Positions 18,240-26,116 of a stretch of DNA of 64,000 nucleotides are shown piece after piece. How positions within the stretch are numbered: the first letter of the stretch is position 1; the number at the start of each line of letters is the position of its first letter. Where the stretch lies: the NCBI RefSeq assembly GCF_900108335.1, contig NZ_FNVT01000025.1, forward strand, positions 1-64,000, read 5' to 3'. Source of the stretch: Nonomuraea solani (GTDB taxonomy: Bacteria > Actinomycetota > Actinomycetes > Streptosporangiales > Streptosporangiaceae). Under the pieces are notes generated by a model that was given only the letters and a program-made list of their open reading frames with translations, was not told the origin of the DNA and ran no database searches. Both the position numbers and the translations under genes were made by a program.

Positions 18240-19004
18240 TCAGAAGAACGACGGGACCCGGAAGGCGTCCTTCCCTGGCCGGAAAGTGCGCCATACCCAT
18301 ATTTGCGCGCCGAGCATGATCGGCGCGAACGGCAACACCATGACACTGAGCACATTCAGCGACGCCGGGGGCGCGCTGTGCTCCAGCAGGTACGGCAGCG
18401 CCCCCGCCAGCACCCCCGCCGCCGGCAGCGCGGCCACCAGCCCCGACAGCACGAGCATCCGCCCGGACCGGGTGGCACCGAACGTCCCCGGCGTCCGCCA
18501 GCCCAGGAACGTCCATCCGTGGAAGGCGAACAGCAGCGTCACCACCAGGCCCAGCATCAGCCCGACCGGGTGCACGGGCGAGGCGGTGAATCCGGTCGCG
18601 GCCGCGTACAGGGTCATTCCCCACCCGGCCGACAGCCCTAACGACCCGAACGCGATCGTTCCATCCCAGAAGCCCCGCCACGCGCGGCCGTCGAGCCTGC
18701 GGCGGAACCACAGCCCGGCGTCGCGCAGCACCCAGCACAGCAGCATGGCCACCACCAGCGGATACAGCGTGAACAGCACCTCGCCTTCGAGCAGCGGGTA
18801 GACCCCGAACAGCGTCCCCGCCACCGCGACCAGCCACACCTCGTTGGCCAGCACGTACGGCGCCACGGCGGCCACCATCCGATCCCGGTCCTCGCGCGTC
18901 CTGCCCAGCAGCGGCAGCAGCAACCCGACGCCCAGATCGAACCCTTCGAGCGCGAAATAGCCGGTCAGCAGCACGGCGAAGAAGACGAACCACAGCAGTT
19001 CCAT
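18240..19004 (-). CDS. cydB: Cytochrome bd-type oxidase subunit II, short form
   Basis: A 254-residue membrane protein with the CydB opening LLWFVFFAVLLTGYFALEGF and the following acidic/arginine region (LLPLLGRTREDRDRM). Typical CydB proteins are about 330-380 residues, so this one is clearly shorter, with roughly six to seven helices instead of eight or nine. It ends cleanly at its own stop with no frameshift seen. GAGGGG lies before the ATG, and the cydA stop is 9 nt upstream. It should be the structural partner of the equally short CydA. Confidence 0.88.
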   Translation of the reverse strand: MELLWFVFFAVLLTGYFALEGFDLGVGLLLPLLGRTREDRDRMVAAVAPYVLANEVWLVAVAGTLFGVYPLLEGEVLFTLYPLVVAMLLCWVLRDAGLWFRRRLDGRAWRGFWDGTIAFGSLGLSAGWGMTLYAAATGFTASPVHPVGLMLGLVVTLLFAFHGWTFLGWRTPGTFGATRSGRMLVLSGLVAALPAAGVLAGALPYLLEHSAPPASLNVLSVMVLPFAPIMLGAQIWVWRTFRPGKDAFRVPSFF

Positions 19005-19013
19005 GAGTACCCC

Positions 19014-20180
19014 TCAGTAGCTCAGTGCGGCGGGACGCGGCTCGCCGGCCGTCGCCCCGAGATCGAGGCCGCCGGGCCCGCGCCTGACGATCCGGGCGAT
19101 GAGGACGTAGTCGACCACCGCCAGCAGCCCCAGCACGGCGACGAAGCCGATGAGCGAGGCCGTGACCATGCCGGAGGTCAGGCCGGGCGACATGGCGTCG
19201 GCCACGGTGAGCCGGTCGTTGATCATCCACGGCTGCCGGCCGACCTCCCTGGAGGCCCAGCCCGCGATCGCCAGCACGAACGGCAGCGGCGTCATCGCGA
19301 TCAGGATCGGGTGCGTCCAGCGGCGCCGGTGCAGGGAGCGGATCATCGGCAGCATCACGAAGAGCGTGATCAGGCCCAGCAACTGCCCGAACTCCATCAT
19401 GATCGCGAGCGAGATCGCCGACCCGACGTTGGTGCTGTACTTGTCCGTGTCGACGACGGCGAACTGCGCGTACCCGAAGCCCATGGTCAGGAAGATCCCG
19501 ATGGCCGCCGTGACCACGCCCATCCGCAGCGACCGGGTGAAGAACTCCACCTCGGGGGCGCGCCGCCGCAGCCGGTACGCGCTGGCCCCCACCAGGACCA
19601 TCCCGGCGGTGAACAGCCCGGCCCCGAGCACGTGGGGGAGGGCGAAGATCAGCGCCTTGTTCGTGAACAGGGCACCGGCGTCGGCCAGCTCCAGCCGGCC
19701 GTCGCGCAGGACGGCGCCGGCCGGGTTCTGCAGGAAGGAATTGGCCACCATGATGAAGAACGCGCTCCCGTACGCGGTCAGCGTCACGAGCCAGATGCAC
19801 GCCAGGTGCAGCCTCCTGGGCAGCCGGCCCCAGCCGAAGATCCACAGGCCCAGGAACGTGGACTCCAGGAAGAAGGCCACCAGCGTCTCCATCGCCAGCG
19901 GCGCGCCGAACACGTCGCCCGCGTAGTGGGACAGACCGCTCCACGACAGCCCGAACTGGAACTCCATCACCAGCCCGGTGACGATGCCCAGCGCGTAGTT
20001 GATGACGTAGATCTGCCCCCAGAACCGCGTCATCCTCTCGTGCACCGGGTCGCCGGACCGCGTCCAGCGGGTGTGCATGATCGCCACCAGGGGCGCCAGG
20101 CCGAGCGTGAGCACGACGAACAGGAAGTGCAGGCTGCTCGTCACCGCGAACTGCGTACGTGCCAGGTCGAGTACGTCCAT
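19014..20180 (-). CDS. cydA: Cytochrome bd-type oxidase subunit I, compact form lacking the Q-loop
   Basis: A 388-residue heme-binding subunit I, against about 440-520 residues in most CydA. Counterparts of the E. coli heme-related residues are visible: H18 (SSLHFLF), E98 and E106 (METLVAFFLESTF), H183 (FALPHVLG), a methionine pair at 261-262 and GRQPW at 314-318. The long periplasmic Q-loop is absent: only about 20 residues (around FAVVDTDKYSTNVG) join helices 6 and 7. The reading frame is intact. A TAGACT box 8 nt before the ATG lies inside the divergent palindrome, so the mRNA is probably leaderless and repressible. The electron donor may not be a classical quinol at the Q-loop. Confidence 0.9.
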   Translation of the reverse strand: MDVLDLARTQFAVTSSLHFLFVVLTLGLAPLVAIMHTRWTRSGDPVHERMTRFWGQIYVINYALGIVTGLVMEFQFGLSWSGLSHYAGDVFGAPLAMETLVAFFLESTFLGLWIFGWGRLPRRLHLACIWLVTLTAYGSAFFIMVANSFLQNPAGAVLRDGRLELADAGALFTNKALIFALPHVLGAGLFTAGMVLVGASAYRLRRRAPEVEFFTRSLRMGVVTAAIGIFLTMGFGYAQFAVVDTDKYSTNVGSAISLAIMMEFGQLLGLITLFVMLPMIRSLHRRRWTHPILIAMTPLPFVLAIAGWASREVGRQPWMINDRLTVADAMSPGLTSGMVTASLIGFVAVLGLLAVVDYVLIARIVRRGPGGLDLGATAGEPRPAALSY

Positions 20181-20183
20181 AAG

Positions 20184-20209
20184 TAGACAGTCTACATGTA
20201 GGCTGTCTA
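20184..20209. promoter_or_regulatory. Palindromic operator between cydA and padR-type gene
   Basis: A 26-bp near-perfect palindrome has outer arms TAGACAG and CTGTCTA around a self-complementary CTACATGTAG core. It lies 4 nt from the cydA start and covers its -10 box. It is the obvious site for the divergently encoded PadR-family regulator. Confidence 0.75.
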
Positions 20210-20226
20210 TATGACGGACGGGTGTC

Positions 20227-20232
20227 TAGGAT
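20227..20232 (+). promoter_or_regulatory. -10 box for a leaderless padR-type mRNA
   Basis: TAGGAT is separated by exactly 7 nt from the ATG at 20240. This supports that ATG over an in-frame GTG at 20222. Confidence 0.5.
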
Positions 20233-20239
20233 CGAGGTC

Positions 20240-20596
20240 ATGAATCCGGACGCGCTGCGCGGGCACATGGACGCGCTGCTGCTCTCAGTGCTGGAACGGG
20301 AGCCGCTGCACGGCTACGCCATCATCGAGGCGCTGCTCGAGCGCAGCGGTGGCGCGCTCAACGTGCCCACGGGCACCGTCTATCCGGCGCTGCGCAGGCT
20401 GGAGCGCATCGGCTACCTCTCCAGCGAGTGGGCGACGGTGGGCGGGCGCAAGCGGCGCACCTATCGGCTGACCGAGTCGGGCCGCAAACGGCTGGAGGGG
20501 GAGCGGTCGGCCTGGCAGGAGTTCACCACCGTGATCGGCAGCGTCCTGCGCGCCGAGACGGCCGGCCTGGGGCTCAGTGGCGGGACGCCTTCGTGA
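20240..20596 (+). CDS. PadR-family transcriptional regulator
   Basis: A 118-residue winged-helix regulator (MDALLLSVLEREPLHGYAII opening, then VPTGTVYPALRRLERIGYL for the recognition helix and wing). PadR proteins usually repress nearby transporter or oxidase genes in response to a small ligand. It is divergent from cydABDC across a 26-bp palindrome, so control of the oxidase operon and of itself is the simplest reading. Its 3' end overlaps the convergent HAAS-type membrane protein gene by 23 nt, although PadR and HAAS genes usually run in the same direction. Confidence 0.93.
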   Translation: MNPDALRGHMDALLLSVLEREPLHGYAIIEALLERSGGALNVPTGTVYPALRRLERIGYLSSEWATVGGRKRRTYRLTESGRKRLEGERSAWQEFTTVIGSVLRAETAGLGLSGGTPS

Positions 20597-21236
20597 TCGT
20601 CACGCAGCGCGTGGCGGCGTAGATCTGCAGGCCCCACACGGCCGAGGTCACCAGGTTGGCCAGCGTGCCCGGCAGGGTGGCCAGCGTGTTGGGCGCCTCG
20701 GTGCCGTACGACAGCAGCAGGCTCAGCCCGGCGGTGACCGGCAGCGAGGTCCAGACCAGCACGCCCAGCGACCTGGTCACCAGTCGCGGGTGGCCGATCC
20801 ACCGGGCGCCCCTGCTCAGCGCGAACAGCGCGAGCCCGCCGTACAGGCCGGTGCCGAGCTGGACGAGGTCGAGCAGCCGGGAGACCGGCCCGAACCACGC
20901 CGGGACGTTCGCCCACGTCTCGCCCGAGGGCGGGTAGGCGCGCCAGAGCATCGACCACATGACCACGGTGAGCGGCACACTGACGAACAGCAGCACGCCC
21001 AGCCGCCGCCCCGACGAGGCGGTCAGCTCGGCCTGGTAGCCGGGCGCGATCTCGGCGACCGGCCCGAACTCCGCCACCGCCACCCGCTCCGCCTCGGCCC
21101 GGTCCAGCCCTTCGGCCTCCAGCGCGTCGGCCGTGTCGGTCAGGCTGTCGCGCGCTTCGACGACCAGATCCCGCTTGGGCCCCTGCGGGCCGGCCAGCGC
21201 GCCGCTGAGCTCGGCCACGTAGTCGTCGATGCGCAT
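20574..21236 (-). CDS. HAAS-domain membrane protein
   Basis: A 220-residue protein. Residues 1-75 are a helical HAAS/permease-prefix type domain (MRIDDYVAELSGALAGPQGPK, then RDSLTDTADALEAEGLDRAEAERVAVAEFG). About four membrane helices follow. HAAS domains are typically encoded next to PadR regulators and are thought to mediate signalling between the membrane and the regulator. Here the gene is convergent with the PadR gene and overlaps it tail to tail. Its specific role is unknown. Confidence 0.85.
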   Translation of the reverse strand: MRIDDYVAELSGALAGPQGPKRDLVVEARDSLTDTADALEAEGLDRAEAERVAVAEFGPVAEIAPGYQAELTASSGRRLGVLLFVSVPLTVVMWSMLWRAYPPSGETWANVPAWFGPVSRLLDLVQLGTGLYGGLALFALSRGARWIGHPRLVTRSLGVLVWTSLPVTAGLSLLLSYGTEAPNTLATLPGTLANLVTSAVWGLQIYAATRCVTITKASRH

Positions 21237-21313
21237 GGGATCAAGTTTAGAAGGGGGAGCCCTAGGGGTCCCATCAGGGAACTCCCCGATATTTCGGGGG
21301 CCTGGGTTGTCAC

Positions 21314-21336
21314 GTAGGAAAAAACCTACATATAGT
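21314..21336 (+). promoter_or_regulatory. Operator and -10 box of the VOC-ArsR-AHSA1 operon
   Basis: The inverted repeat GTAGG-AAAAAA-CCTAC (21314-21329) abuts a TATAGT -10 box (21331-21336). That box is exactly 7 nt from the ATG at 21344, giving a leaderless start. The position, overlapping the RNA polymerase footprint, fits repression by the ArsR protein encoded second in the operon. Another hairpin, CCCCGA-TATT-TCGGGG, lies at 21284-21299. Confidence 0.65.
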
Positions 21337-21343
21337 GGCTGAC

Positions 21344-21697
21344 ATGCTCGTCTCCTCCCTTCTCACCGTCACCGTGCCCGTCGCCGACCAGGCGCGGGCG
21401 CTCGACTTCTACACCGGCGTGCTCGGCTTCGAGGTGCGCTCCGACAATCCGTTCCCGATGGGCCGCTGGCTCACCGTCGCGCCCAAGGGCGCCGAGACCA
21501 CGCTGCTGCTGGCCTCCTGGTTCCCGGACATGGCGCCGATCGGCGGCCTGGTCGTGGGCTCGCCCGACCTCGACGCGCTGGCCGTCCGGCTGCGCGAGCA
21601 CGAGGTCGGCTGCACGGGGCCGACCGAAGAGGCGTGGGGCCGTCAGCTCCTGTTCCGTGACCCCTTCGGCAACGGGTTCGTGGTGAGCTCCGTTTGA
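21344..21697 (+). CDS. VOC-family (glyoxalase/dioxygenase fold) protein
   Basis: A 117-residue single vicinal-oxygen-chelate domain protein. It opens VSSLLTVTVPVADQARALDF and ends with FRDPFGNGFVVSS, where family members place metal ligands. The fold serves lyases, dioxygenases and antibiotic-binding proteins, and the actual substrate is not evident. It is the first gene of a three-gene operon and its stop overlaps the ArsR start by 4 nt. The ATG at 21344 is favoured over the GTG at 21335 because of the 7-nt leaderless spacing. Confidence 0.88.
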   Translation: MLVSSLLTVTVPVADQARALDFYTGVLGFEVRSDNPFPMGRWLTVAPKGAETTLLLASWFPDMAPIGGLVVGSPDLDALAVRLREHEVGCTGPTEEAWGRQLLFRDPFGNGFVVSSV

Positions 21698-22023
21698 CGG
21701 CCGACCACGTCTTCACCGCGCTGGCCAGCCCGGCCAGGCGCGAGCTGCTGCGCCTGCTGCTCGACGAGGGGGCCCAGCCCGCCGGGCGGCTCGCCGAGCG
21801 GTTCGACATGAGCAGGCCCAGCGTGTCGGAGCATCTCAAGGTGCTCAGGGACGCGGGGCTGGTGGCCGAGAGCCGCAAGGGCCGCGAACGGCACTACCGG
21901 CTGGAGCCGGCGCCGCTCATGGAGATCCTCGACTGGCTCACGCCGTACGAGCGGTTCTGGCGCGAGAAGCTCGCCGACCTGACGACCCTGCTGAACGAAA
22001 TGGACGATGACGATGGCTCCTGA
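21694..22023 (+). CDS. ArsR-family transcriptional regulator
   Basis: A 109-residue winged-helix repressor with an ArsR core (FTALASPARRELLRLLLDEG, recognition helix MSRPSVSEHLKVLRDAGL). The metal-binding cysteine motif of classical ArsR is absent. Members of this subgroup commonly precede an AHSA1/SRPBCC gene, as here. The start is TTG at 21694, overlapping the VOC gene stop. It likely acts on the GTAGG-N6-CCTAC operator at the head of the operon. Confidence 0.92.
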   Translation: MTADHVFTALASPARRELLRLLLDEGAQPAGRLAERFDMSRPSVSEHLKVLRDAGLVAESRKGRERHYRLEPAPLMEILDWLTPYERFWREKLADLTTLLNEMDDDDGS

Positions 22024-22447
22024 AGACCTGCGGGCGATCCGGCTCGACCAGTTCATCCCGCATCCGCCCGCGAAGGTGTGGCGGGCGCTGACGGAGCCTG
22101 AGCTGGTGGCCCGGTGGCTGATGCCCAACGATTTCAAGGCGGAGGTGGGGCACCGCTTCACCTTCACCACCACGCCCAAGAAGAAGGTGGGCTTCGACGG
22201 GGTGGTGCACTGTGAGGTGCTGCGGATCGAACCGGAGGAGCTGCTGCGGATCAGCTGGAGCGATGGCAAGCGGGCCGACTGGACGGTCACCTGGCGCCTC
22301 GAACCCGAGGGCCGGGGCACCCGGTTGTTCCTGGACCACGAGGGGTTCGACCCGGACGACGAGGTCCAGCAGTTGTCCCGGCGCATCATGGGCGGAGGCT
22401 GGCCCCGCCACTTCGACGTCATCACGGAGATCGCCGCCGAATTCTGA
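22007..22447 (+). CDS. SRPBCC/AHSA1-domain protein
   Basis: A 146-residue protein of the START-like AHSA1 family, with the typical opening IRLDQFIPHPPAKVWRALTE and WLMPNDFKAEVGHRFTF. It has a hydrophobic ligand cavity by family precedent, and its biochemical role is usually unknown. It overlaps the ArsR gene by 17 nt, which indicates tight coupling. ArsR-AHSA1 pairs are widespread in actinomycetes. Confidence 0.9.
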   Translation: MTMAPEDLRAIRLDQFIPHPPAKVWRALTEPELVARWLMPNDFKAEVGHRFTFTTTPKKKVGFDGVVHCEVLRIEPEELLRISWSDGKRADWTVTWRLEPEGRGTRLFLDHEGFDPDDEVQQLSRRIMGGGWPRHFDVITEIAAEF

Positions 22448-22550
22448 CCACCGGCGTCCGGCCCGGGTCCCTTCGAAGAACGGACTTCCCTCCGACATGC
22501 GCCTCTCGGCGTCACCGTCATCCCATCCGGCAGCCGTGAGACGGCCCTGC

Positions 22551-22740
22551 GTCCGGCGGCAGTGGCCCGGCCGGCTCGTGCCTCCGTTCCGTCCGGCAGT
22601 GGTGGCCCGGCCGGGTCGTGCCTCCTCCCGTCCGGGAGCGGTGGGTCGGCCGGCCGGTGCCCCTCCCGTCCGGCGGCGGTGGACTGATCGGTCTGCGGGC
22701 CCTCCTGTCCTGCGGCCGTGGGCTGACCGCCGTACCCCCT
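22551..22740. repeat. 38-40-bp minisatellite, about five units
   Basis: Units start with GTCCGGCGGC-like sequence at 22551, 22591, 22630, 22668 and 22707. Each contains a GTGGCCCGGCCGG-like centre and ends in a CT-rich run. The repeats fill most of the 339-nt gap between the AHSA1 gene and the convergent pentapeptide-repeat gene. I see no gene here. Confidence 0.8.
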
Positions 22741-22786
22741 CCCCCTTGAAGGACCTGTGCCGAAGTGCGGTGGGAGCAAAAGGCGG

Positions 22787-24151
22787 TCAGGGGTGGATGG
22801 CCGGTGGGGTGGGTTCGGCGGCGTGGTCGGCGTGGGAGGCCGTGCTCCACAGGACGGCCGCCGTGACGATCGCCGCCAGCAGGGCGAACCAGCCCGCCGC
22901 CCGCCCCATCCGCATGCCGTACCCGCACAGCAGCCACGACAGCGACAACCACCACCGATGCCCGGCCTGGCGGCGCATCTGCATGGCCGCGAACGCGAAG
23001 TCGGCCGACGTCGCCTGGTCGCTGGGCCGCAGCCCGGCGTAGAGCGTGGCCAGCCCGTCCGCCGAGGCCGCCGGATCCCCGCAGCCCGACCGGTCGTGCA
23101 GGGTGTGCTCGTCGGCCAGCACCCGCCGGCGGGAGAACCAGCGCAGCAGCGGCCACCGCAGGCTCATCCGCACCCCGCGCGGCGTCAGCGCGAACGTGCA
23201 GTCCTTGACCCGCACCCCGGACGGATACGTCAGCCCCGCGAACCTGCACCCGGAAAGGTCCAGCCCGAACAGCGCCAGGCTGGCCGCCTCCACCTGCCGC
23301 AGCGACGTCAGCATGGAGTTGCCCCGCCCGGTCACGGTGGCCGGGCCGCGCAGGACCGCGCCCTCCAGGTCGGCCTGCGAGTCGGTCAGCCGCAGCGTCG
23401 TGGCGCCCGCCACCTCCACCCCGCGCAGGTCCACGCCGCACCGGGCGACCGCCACGTCGAGCAGCCCGTCGGCGCGCGCCCTGGCCGCCGAGAGCCGGCC
23501 CGTGGCCGACAGGTACGCGTCCGCCGCGAAGTGCGCCGCCTCGAACCCGGCATGCCCGCTGACCTTGCGGAACGACAGAGTACGGCCGAAGCGCGCCCCC
23601 CTGAAGGCGGCCCCGTCGCCGAGCCGGGCCCCGTCGAAGGTGGCGTAGCCGTCGAACCTGGCCCGCTCGCACGACAGCCCGTGCCCGAACACGGCCTGGT
23701 CGAACAGCGCGTCCCTGGACATGATGGCCCGGTCGAGCGAGACGTGCCCGCGTACGGTGACGCCGTGGAAGGACAGTTCGCGGATGAACCGGACACCGGC
23801 CAGCGACACGTTGCCCTCGAAGCGCGCGCCGAAGAACGAGGCCAGCCGGTCGAACCTGGCGCCGTCGAGCGAGACGTCGCCCGTGAACGTCACGCCGGAC
23901 AGCCGGACGTCGCCGGTGAACCTGACCCGGTCGAGCCGGGTCCGGCCGAGCCGGCCGCCGGTGGCGTCGAGCAGCCGGGAGAGCAGATCGGTGTTGACGG
24001 TCGTGCCGCGCAGGTCGAGCAGGCGGCGGGGGGACATGTCGCCGATCGTCTCGCCGAGTTGCTCGGGCGTGAGATGAGCGAGGCAGAAGCCGGACGGACG
24101 GCTAGCGATTCCGGTGCAGGCAGCCGAGTACGCACAGGTGACCCAGTCCAT
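22787..24151 (-). CDS. Pentapeptide-repeat membrane protein with Cys-rich N-terminus
   Basis: A 454-residue protein. Residues 1-35 carry a possible metal-binding cluster (C6, C12, C23 and a following CLAH). A helical segment follows, and residues about 70-300 are pentapeptide repeats of the A(D/N)LxX type (VRFTGDVRLSGVTFTGDVSL and onward) that should form a right-handed quadrilateral beta-helix. Near the C-terminus are a basic region and one or two membrane helices (WFALLAAIVTAAVLW). No enzymatic residues are visible. Pentapeptide proteins can mimic DNA or act as scaffolds, and the function here is unknown. The ATG at 24151 is preferred because upstream codons look non-coding. Confidence 0.8.
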   Translation of the reverse strand: MDWVTCAYSAACTGIASRPSGFCLAHLTPEQLGETIGDMSPRRLLDLRGTTVNTDLLSRLLDATGGRLGRTRLDRVRFTGDVRLSGVTFTGDVSLDGARFDRLASFFGARFEGNVSLAGVRFIRELSFHGVTVRGHVSLDRAIMSRDALFDQAVFGHGLSCERARFDGYATFDGARLGDGAAFRGARFGRTLSFRKVSGHAGFEAAHFAADAYLSATGRLSAARARADGLLDVAVARCGVDLRGVEVAGATTLRLTDSQADLEGAVLRGPATVTGRGNSMLTSLRQVEAASLALFGLDLSGCRFAGLTYPSGVRVKDCTFALTPRGVRMSLRWPLLRWFSRRRVLADEHTLHDRSGCGDPAASADGLATLYAGLRPSDQATSADFAFAAMQMRRQAGHRWWLSLSWLLCGYGMRMGRAAGWFALLAAIVTAAVLWSTASHADHAAEPTPPAIHP

Positions 24152-24281
24152 GCATGGGTGATACCCGCATGCCGTCCATGTCAAGGTTCGACGATTTAAT
24201 GTTGTAACCACATTCTCGGTGAAATATGCGGGCTAAATAGCTTCTAAAGTGCCGGACATGCGAGCTTTATCCCGAGCAAGA

Positions 24282-24820
24282 CGCCACCCCGCTGGCCGGT
24301 CAGACCGTGCGGGCGGAGGGCGTCGTGACCGGCGACTTCCAGCGGGCCGACCACCTGAAGTCCAAGGGCACCTGCCCGGCCGGCGGCCCGGACGCCGACC
24401 AGGGTGACGGCCAGAGCTGCTGGAACGCCGCCCGCGTCAGCCAGGCCCAGGCGCTGCTCGGCCTCATCCAGGACCTGGACCTGCCGAACCCGATCGTGCT
24501 CGGCGACCTCAAAGGAGGACCCGATCGACACCCTTGAGGCGGGCGGCCTGACCAGCGTGACCAAGAGGTTCGTGCCGGAGCGGCAGCGTTACGGCTACCT
24601 GTTCGACGGGCTCGCGGGCGAGCTCGACCACGCCTTGGCCGGCGGGCACCTGCGCACGTGGGTGACGGGTGCCACGATCTGGCACATCAACTCCGACGAG
24701 CGTCGCATCCTCGACTACCACACCGAGTTCAACCCGCCCGGCCTCTACCGGCCGGACGCCTGCCGCTCCTCCGACCACGACCCCCTGGTCGTCGGGCTGA
24801 ATGTGCCAAGCGGACGGTGA
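24282..24820 (+). pseudogene. Remnant of an ExeM/NucH-type extracellular nuclease
   Basis: The sequence reads as pieces of an endonuclease/exonuclease/phosphatase-family secreted nuclease. First comes a fragment GQTVRAEGVVTGDFQ, which abuts ADHLKSKGTCPAGGPDADQG directly, as if several hundred codons between them were deleted. That frame stops at 24537. From about 24514 the homologous continuation (EDPIDTLEAGG to SSDHDPLVVGLNV) lies in another frame, so a small deletion removed the NSYG-type segment of the active site. The C-terminal half still shows the SDHDPL catalytic motif. There is no start codon or signal peptide. The gene is broken and cannot make an active enzyme. Confidence 0.8.
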
Positions 24821-24934
24821 AAGCGCGCCAGGCGGCCGCGCCCGGCGCCCTGGCATGGAATGCTGGTGGAGGGTACGTGGTTGAGACCGATGCACCAGAT
24901 CGACGCTAAAGAGACGACGAGCGAGGAGCCACTT

Positions 24935-25309
24935 GTGGCGACCATCGAGGTAACCGAGAAGAACTTCAACGACATCGCCGACAAGGGGATCGTGCTGCTC
25001 GACTTCTGGGCCGAGTGGTGCCCGCCGTGCAAGAAGTTCGGGCCGATCTTCGAGCAGGCGTCCGACAAGCACGACGACATCACTTTCGGCAAGATCGACA
25101 CTGATGCCGAGCAGGGCCTGGCCCAGGGTTTCGACATCACCTCGATCCCCACGTTGATGGCCATTCGCGATGGCATCGTGGTGTTCGCCCAGGCCGGCGC
25201 CATTCCCGGGCCCGCGCTGGACGATCTGATCCGCCAGGTGCGCGAGCTCGACATGGACGGCATCAGGGCCGAGCTGAGCGAAGAGCTCAAGAACGCGCAG
25301 AAGAACTGA
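24935..25309 (+). CDS. Thioredoxin
   Basis: A 124-residue thioredoxin-fold protein with the redox motif WCPPC (residues about 28-32) instead of the commonest WCGPC, and the cis-proline in ITSIPTL. It should reduce cytosolic protein disulfides. The GTG at 24935 has GAGGAG 6 nt upstream, and an upstream ATG at 24860 would add a non-conserved leader. The acidic helical C-terminus (about 105-124) is longer than in minimal thioredoxins. It is followed by a terminator hairpin and is probably monocistronic. Confidence 0.93.
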   Translation: MATIEVTEKNFNDIADKGIVLLDFWAEWCPPCKKFGPIFEQASDKHDDITFGKIDTDAEQGLAQGFDITSIPTLMAIRDGIVVFAQAGAIPGPALDDLIRQVRELDMDGIRAELSEELKNAQKN

Positions 25310-25321
25310 CGTCCCCCGGCA

Positions 25322-25341
25322 GGCCCCGCCCCGGCGGGGCC
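25322..25341. terminator. Terminator hairpin between thioredoxin and methyltransferase genes
   Basis: GGCCCCGCC and GGCGGGGCC form a compact GC stem between two convergent genes and could act on both strands. Confidence 0.65.
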
Positions 25342-25348
25342 GTCGAAT

Positions 25349-26116
25349 TCAGAGCGTGCGGCCGACGCCCACGTATCCGAAGGTGATGCCGTTGCCCGGC
25401 GCGTCCGGGTCGTCGGGCCGCCAGCCGTTCGGATAGGTCAGCCCCGGCTCGGCCAGCTCGTATCCGTCGAAGAAGCGCTCGATCTGCTCCCTCGTCCTGA
25501 GGTTGAGCGAGGCCGTGGCCTTCCGGTAGATCTCCAGCGCCTGCGGAGTGGTGTCCGGCGTGCTGTCGACGGCGTGGCTGATCACCAGGTGGCTGCCCGG
25601 CACGCTCGTCTCGCGCAGCCTGCCGACCACGTCGTAGGCGGCGGCGTCGGGGATGAAGTGCAGGATCGCCAGCATCAGGAACGCGACCGGCTGCTTGAAG
25701 TCGACCAGGCCGTCGAGCTTGGCCAGCAGCGCGTCCGGCTCGCGTACGTCGGCCTGCAGGAAGTCGACGTCGTCCCGCCTGGCCAGCAGTGCCCTGCCGT
25801 GCACGCACACCACGGGGTCGTAGTCGACGTAGACGACGCGGGCCTCAGGGGCGATCTCGTGCGTGTTGCCCTGCGTCGGCAGCCCGGCGCCCAGGTCCAC
25901 GATCTGGCGTACACCCGAGTCGACGACGTGCCGGACGGCGCGGCGCAGGAACGCCCGGTTCGCCCGCGCGCCCTCCTTGGTGTTGGGAAACGTGCCGAGG
26001 ATCTGCTCCGCCGCCGCTCGATCGGCCGCGAAGTTGTCCTTGCCGTCGAGGAAGTAGTCGTACATGCGCGCGACGTTGGGGACGTTGGGGTCCACGCCCT
26101 CCGGAGCACTATCCAC
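25349..26116 (-). CDS. SAM-dependent methyltransferase (DUF574 / Methyltransf_19 type)
   Basis: A 255-residue protein with the diagnostic opening of this actinomycete family: NVPNVARMYDYFLDGKDNFA. The SAM-binding motif I is QIVDLGAGLPTQGN, and motif II is VVYVDYDPVVCVHG. The family is greatly expanded in actinomycetes and its substrates are largely unknown. The GTG at 26116 has GGGAG 8 nt upstream. The gene is monocistronic and lies downstream of, but separated by a terminator from, the DAHP synthase gene. Confidence 0.92.
   Translation of the reverse strand: MDSAPEGVDPNVPNVARMYDYFLDGKDNFAADRAAAEQILGTFPNTKEGARANRAFLRRAVRHVVDSGVRQIVDLGAGLPTQGNTHEIAPEARVVYVDYDPVVCVHGRALLARRDDVDFLQADVREPDALLAKLDGLVDFKQPVAFLMLAILHFIPDAAAYDVVGRLRETSVPGSHLVISHAVDSTPDTTPQALEIYRKATASLNLRTREQIERFFDGYELAEPGLTYPNGWRPDDPDAPGNGITFGYVGVGRTL

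Noticed and set aside
17134..20268. A 1,044-codon frame covering cydD, cydB and cydA
   Set aside because: It is a shadow frame made of Arg/Gly/Ala-rich low-complexity sequence in a different phase from the true cyd genes.
24244..24564. A 106-codon minus-strand frame
   Set aside because: It lies antisense to the nuclease remnant, whose plus-strand translation matches a known family.
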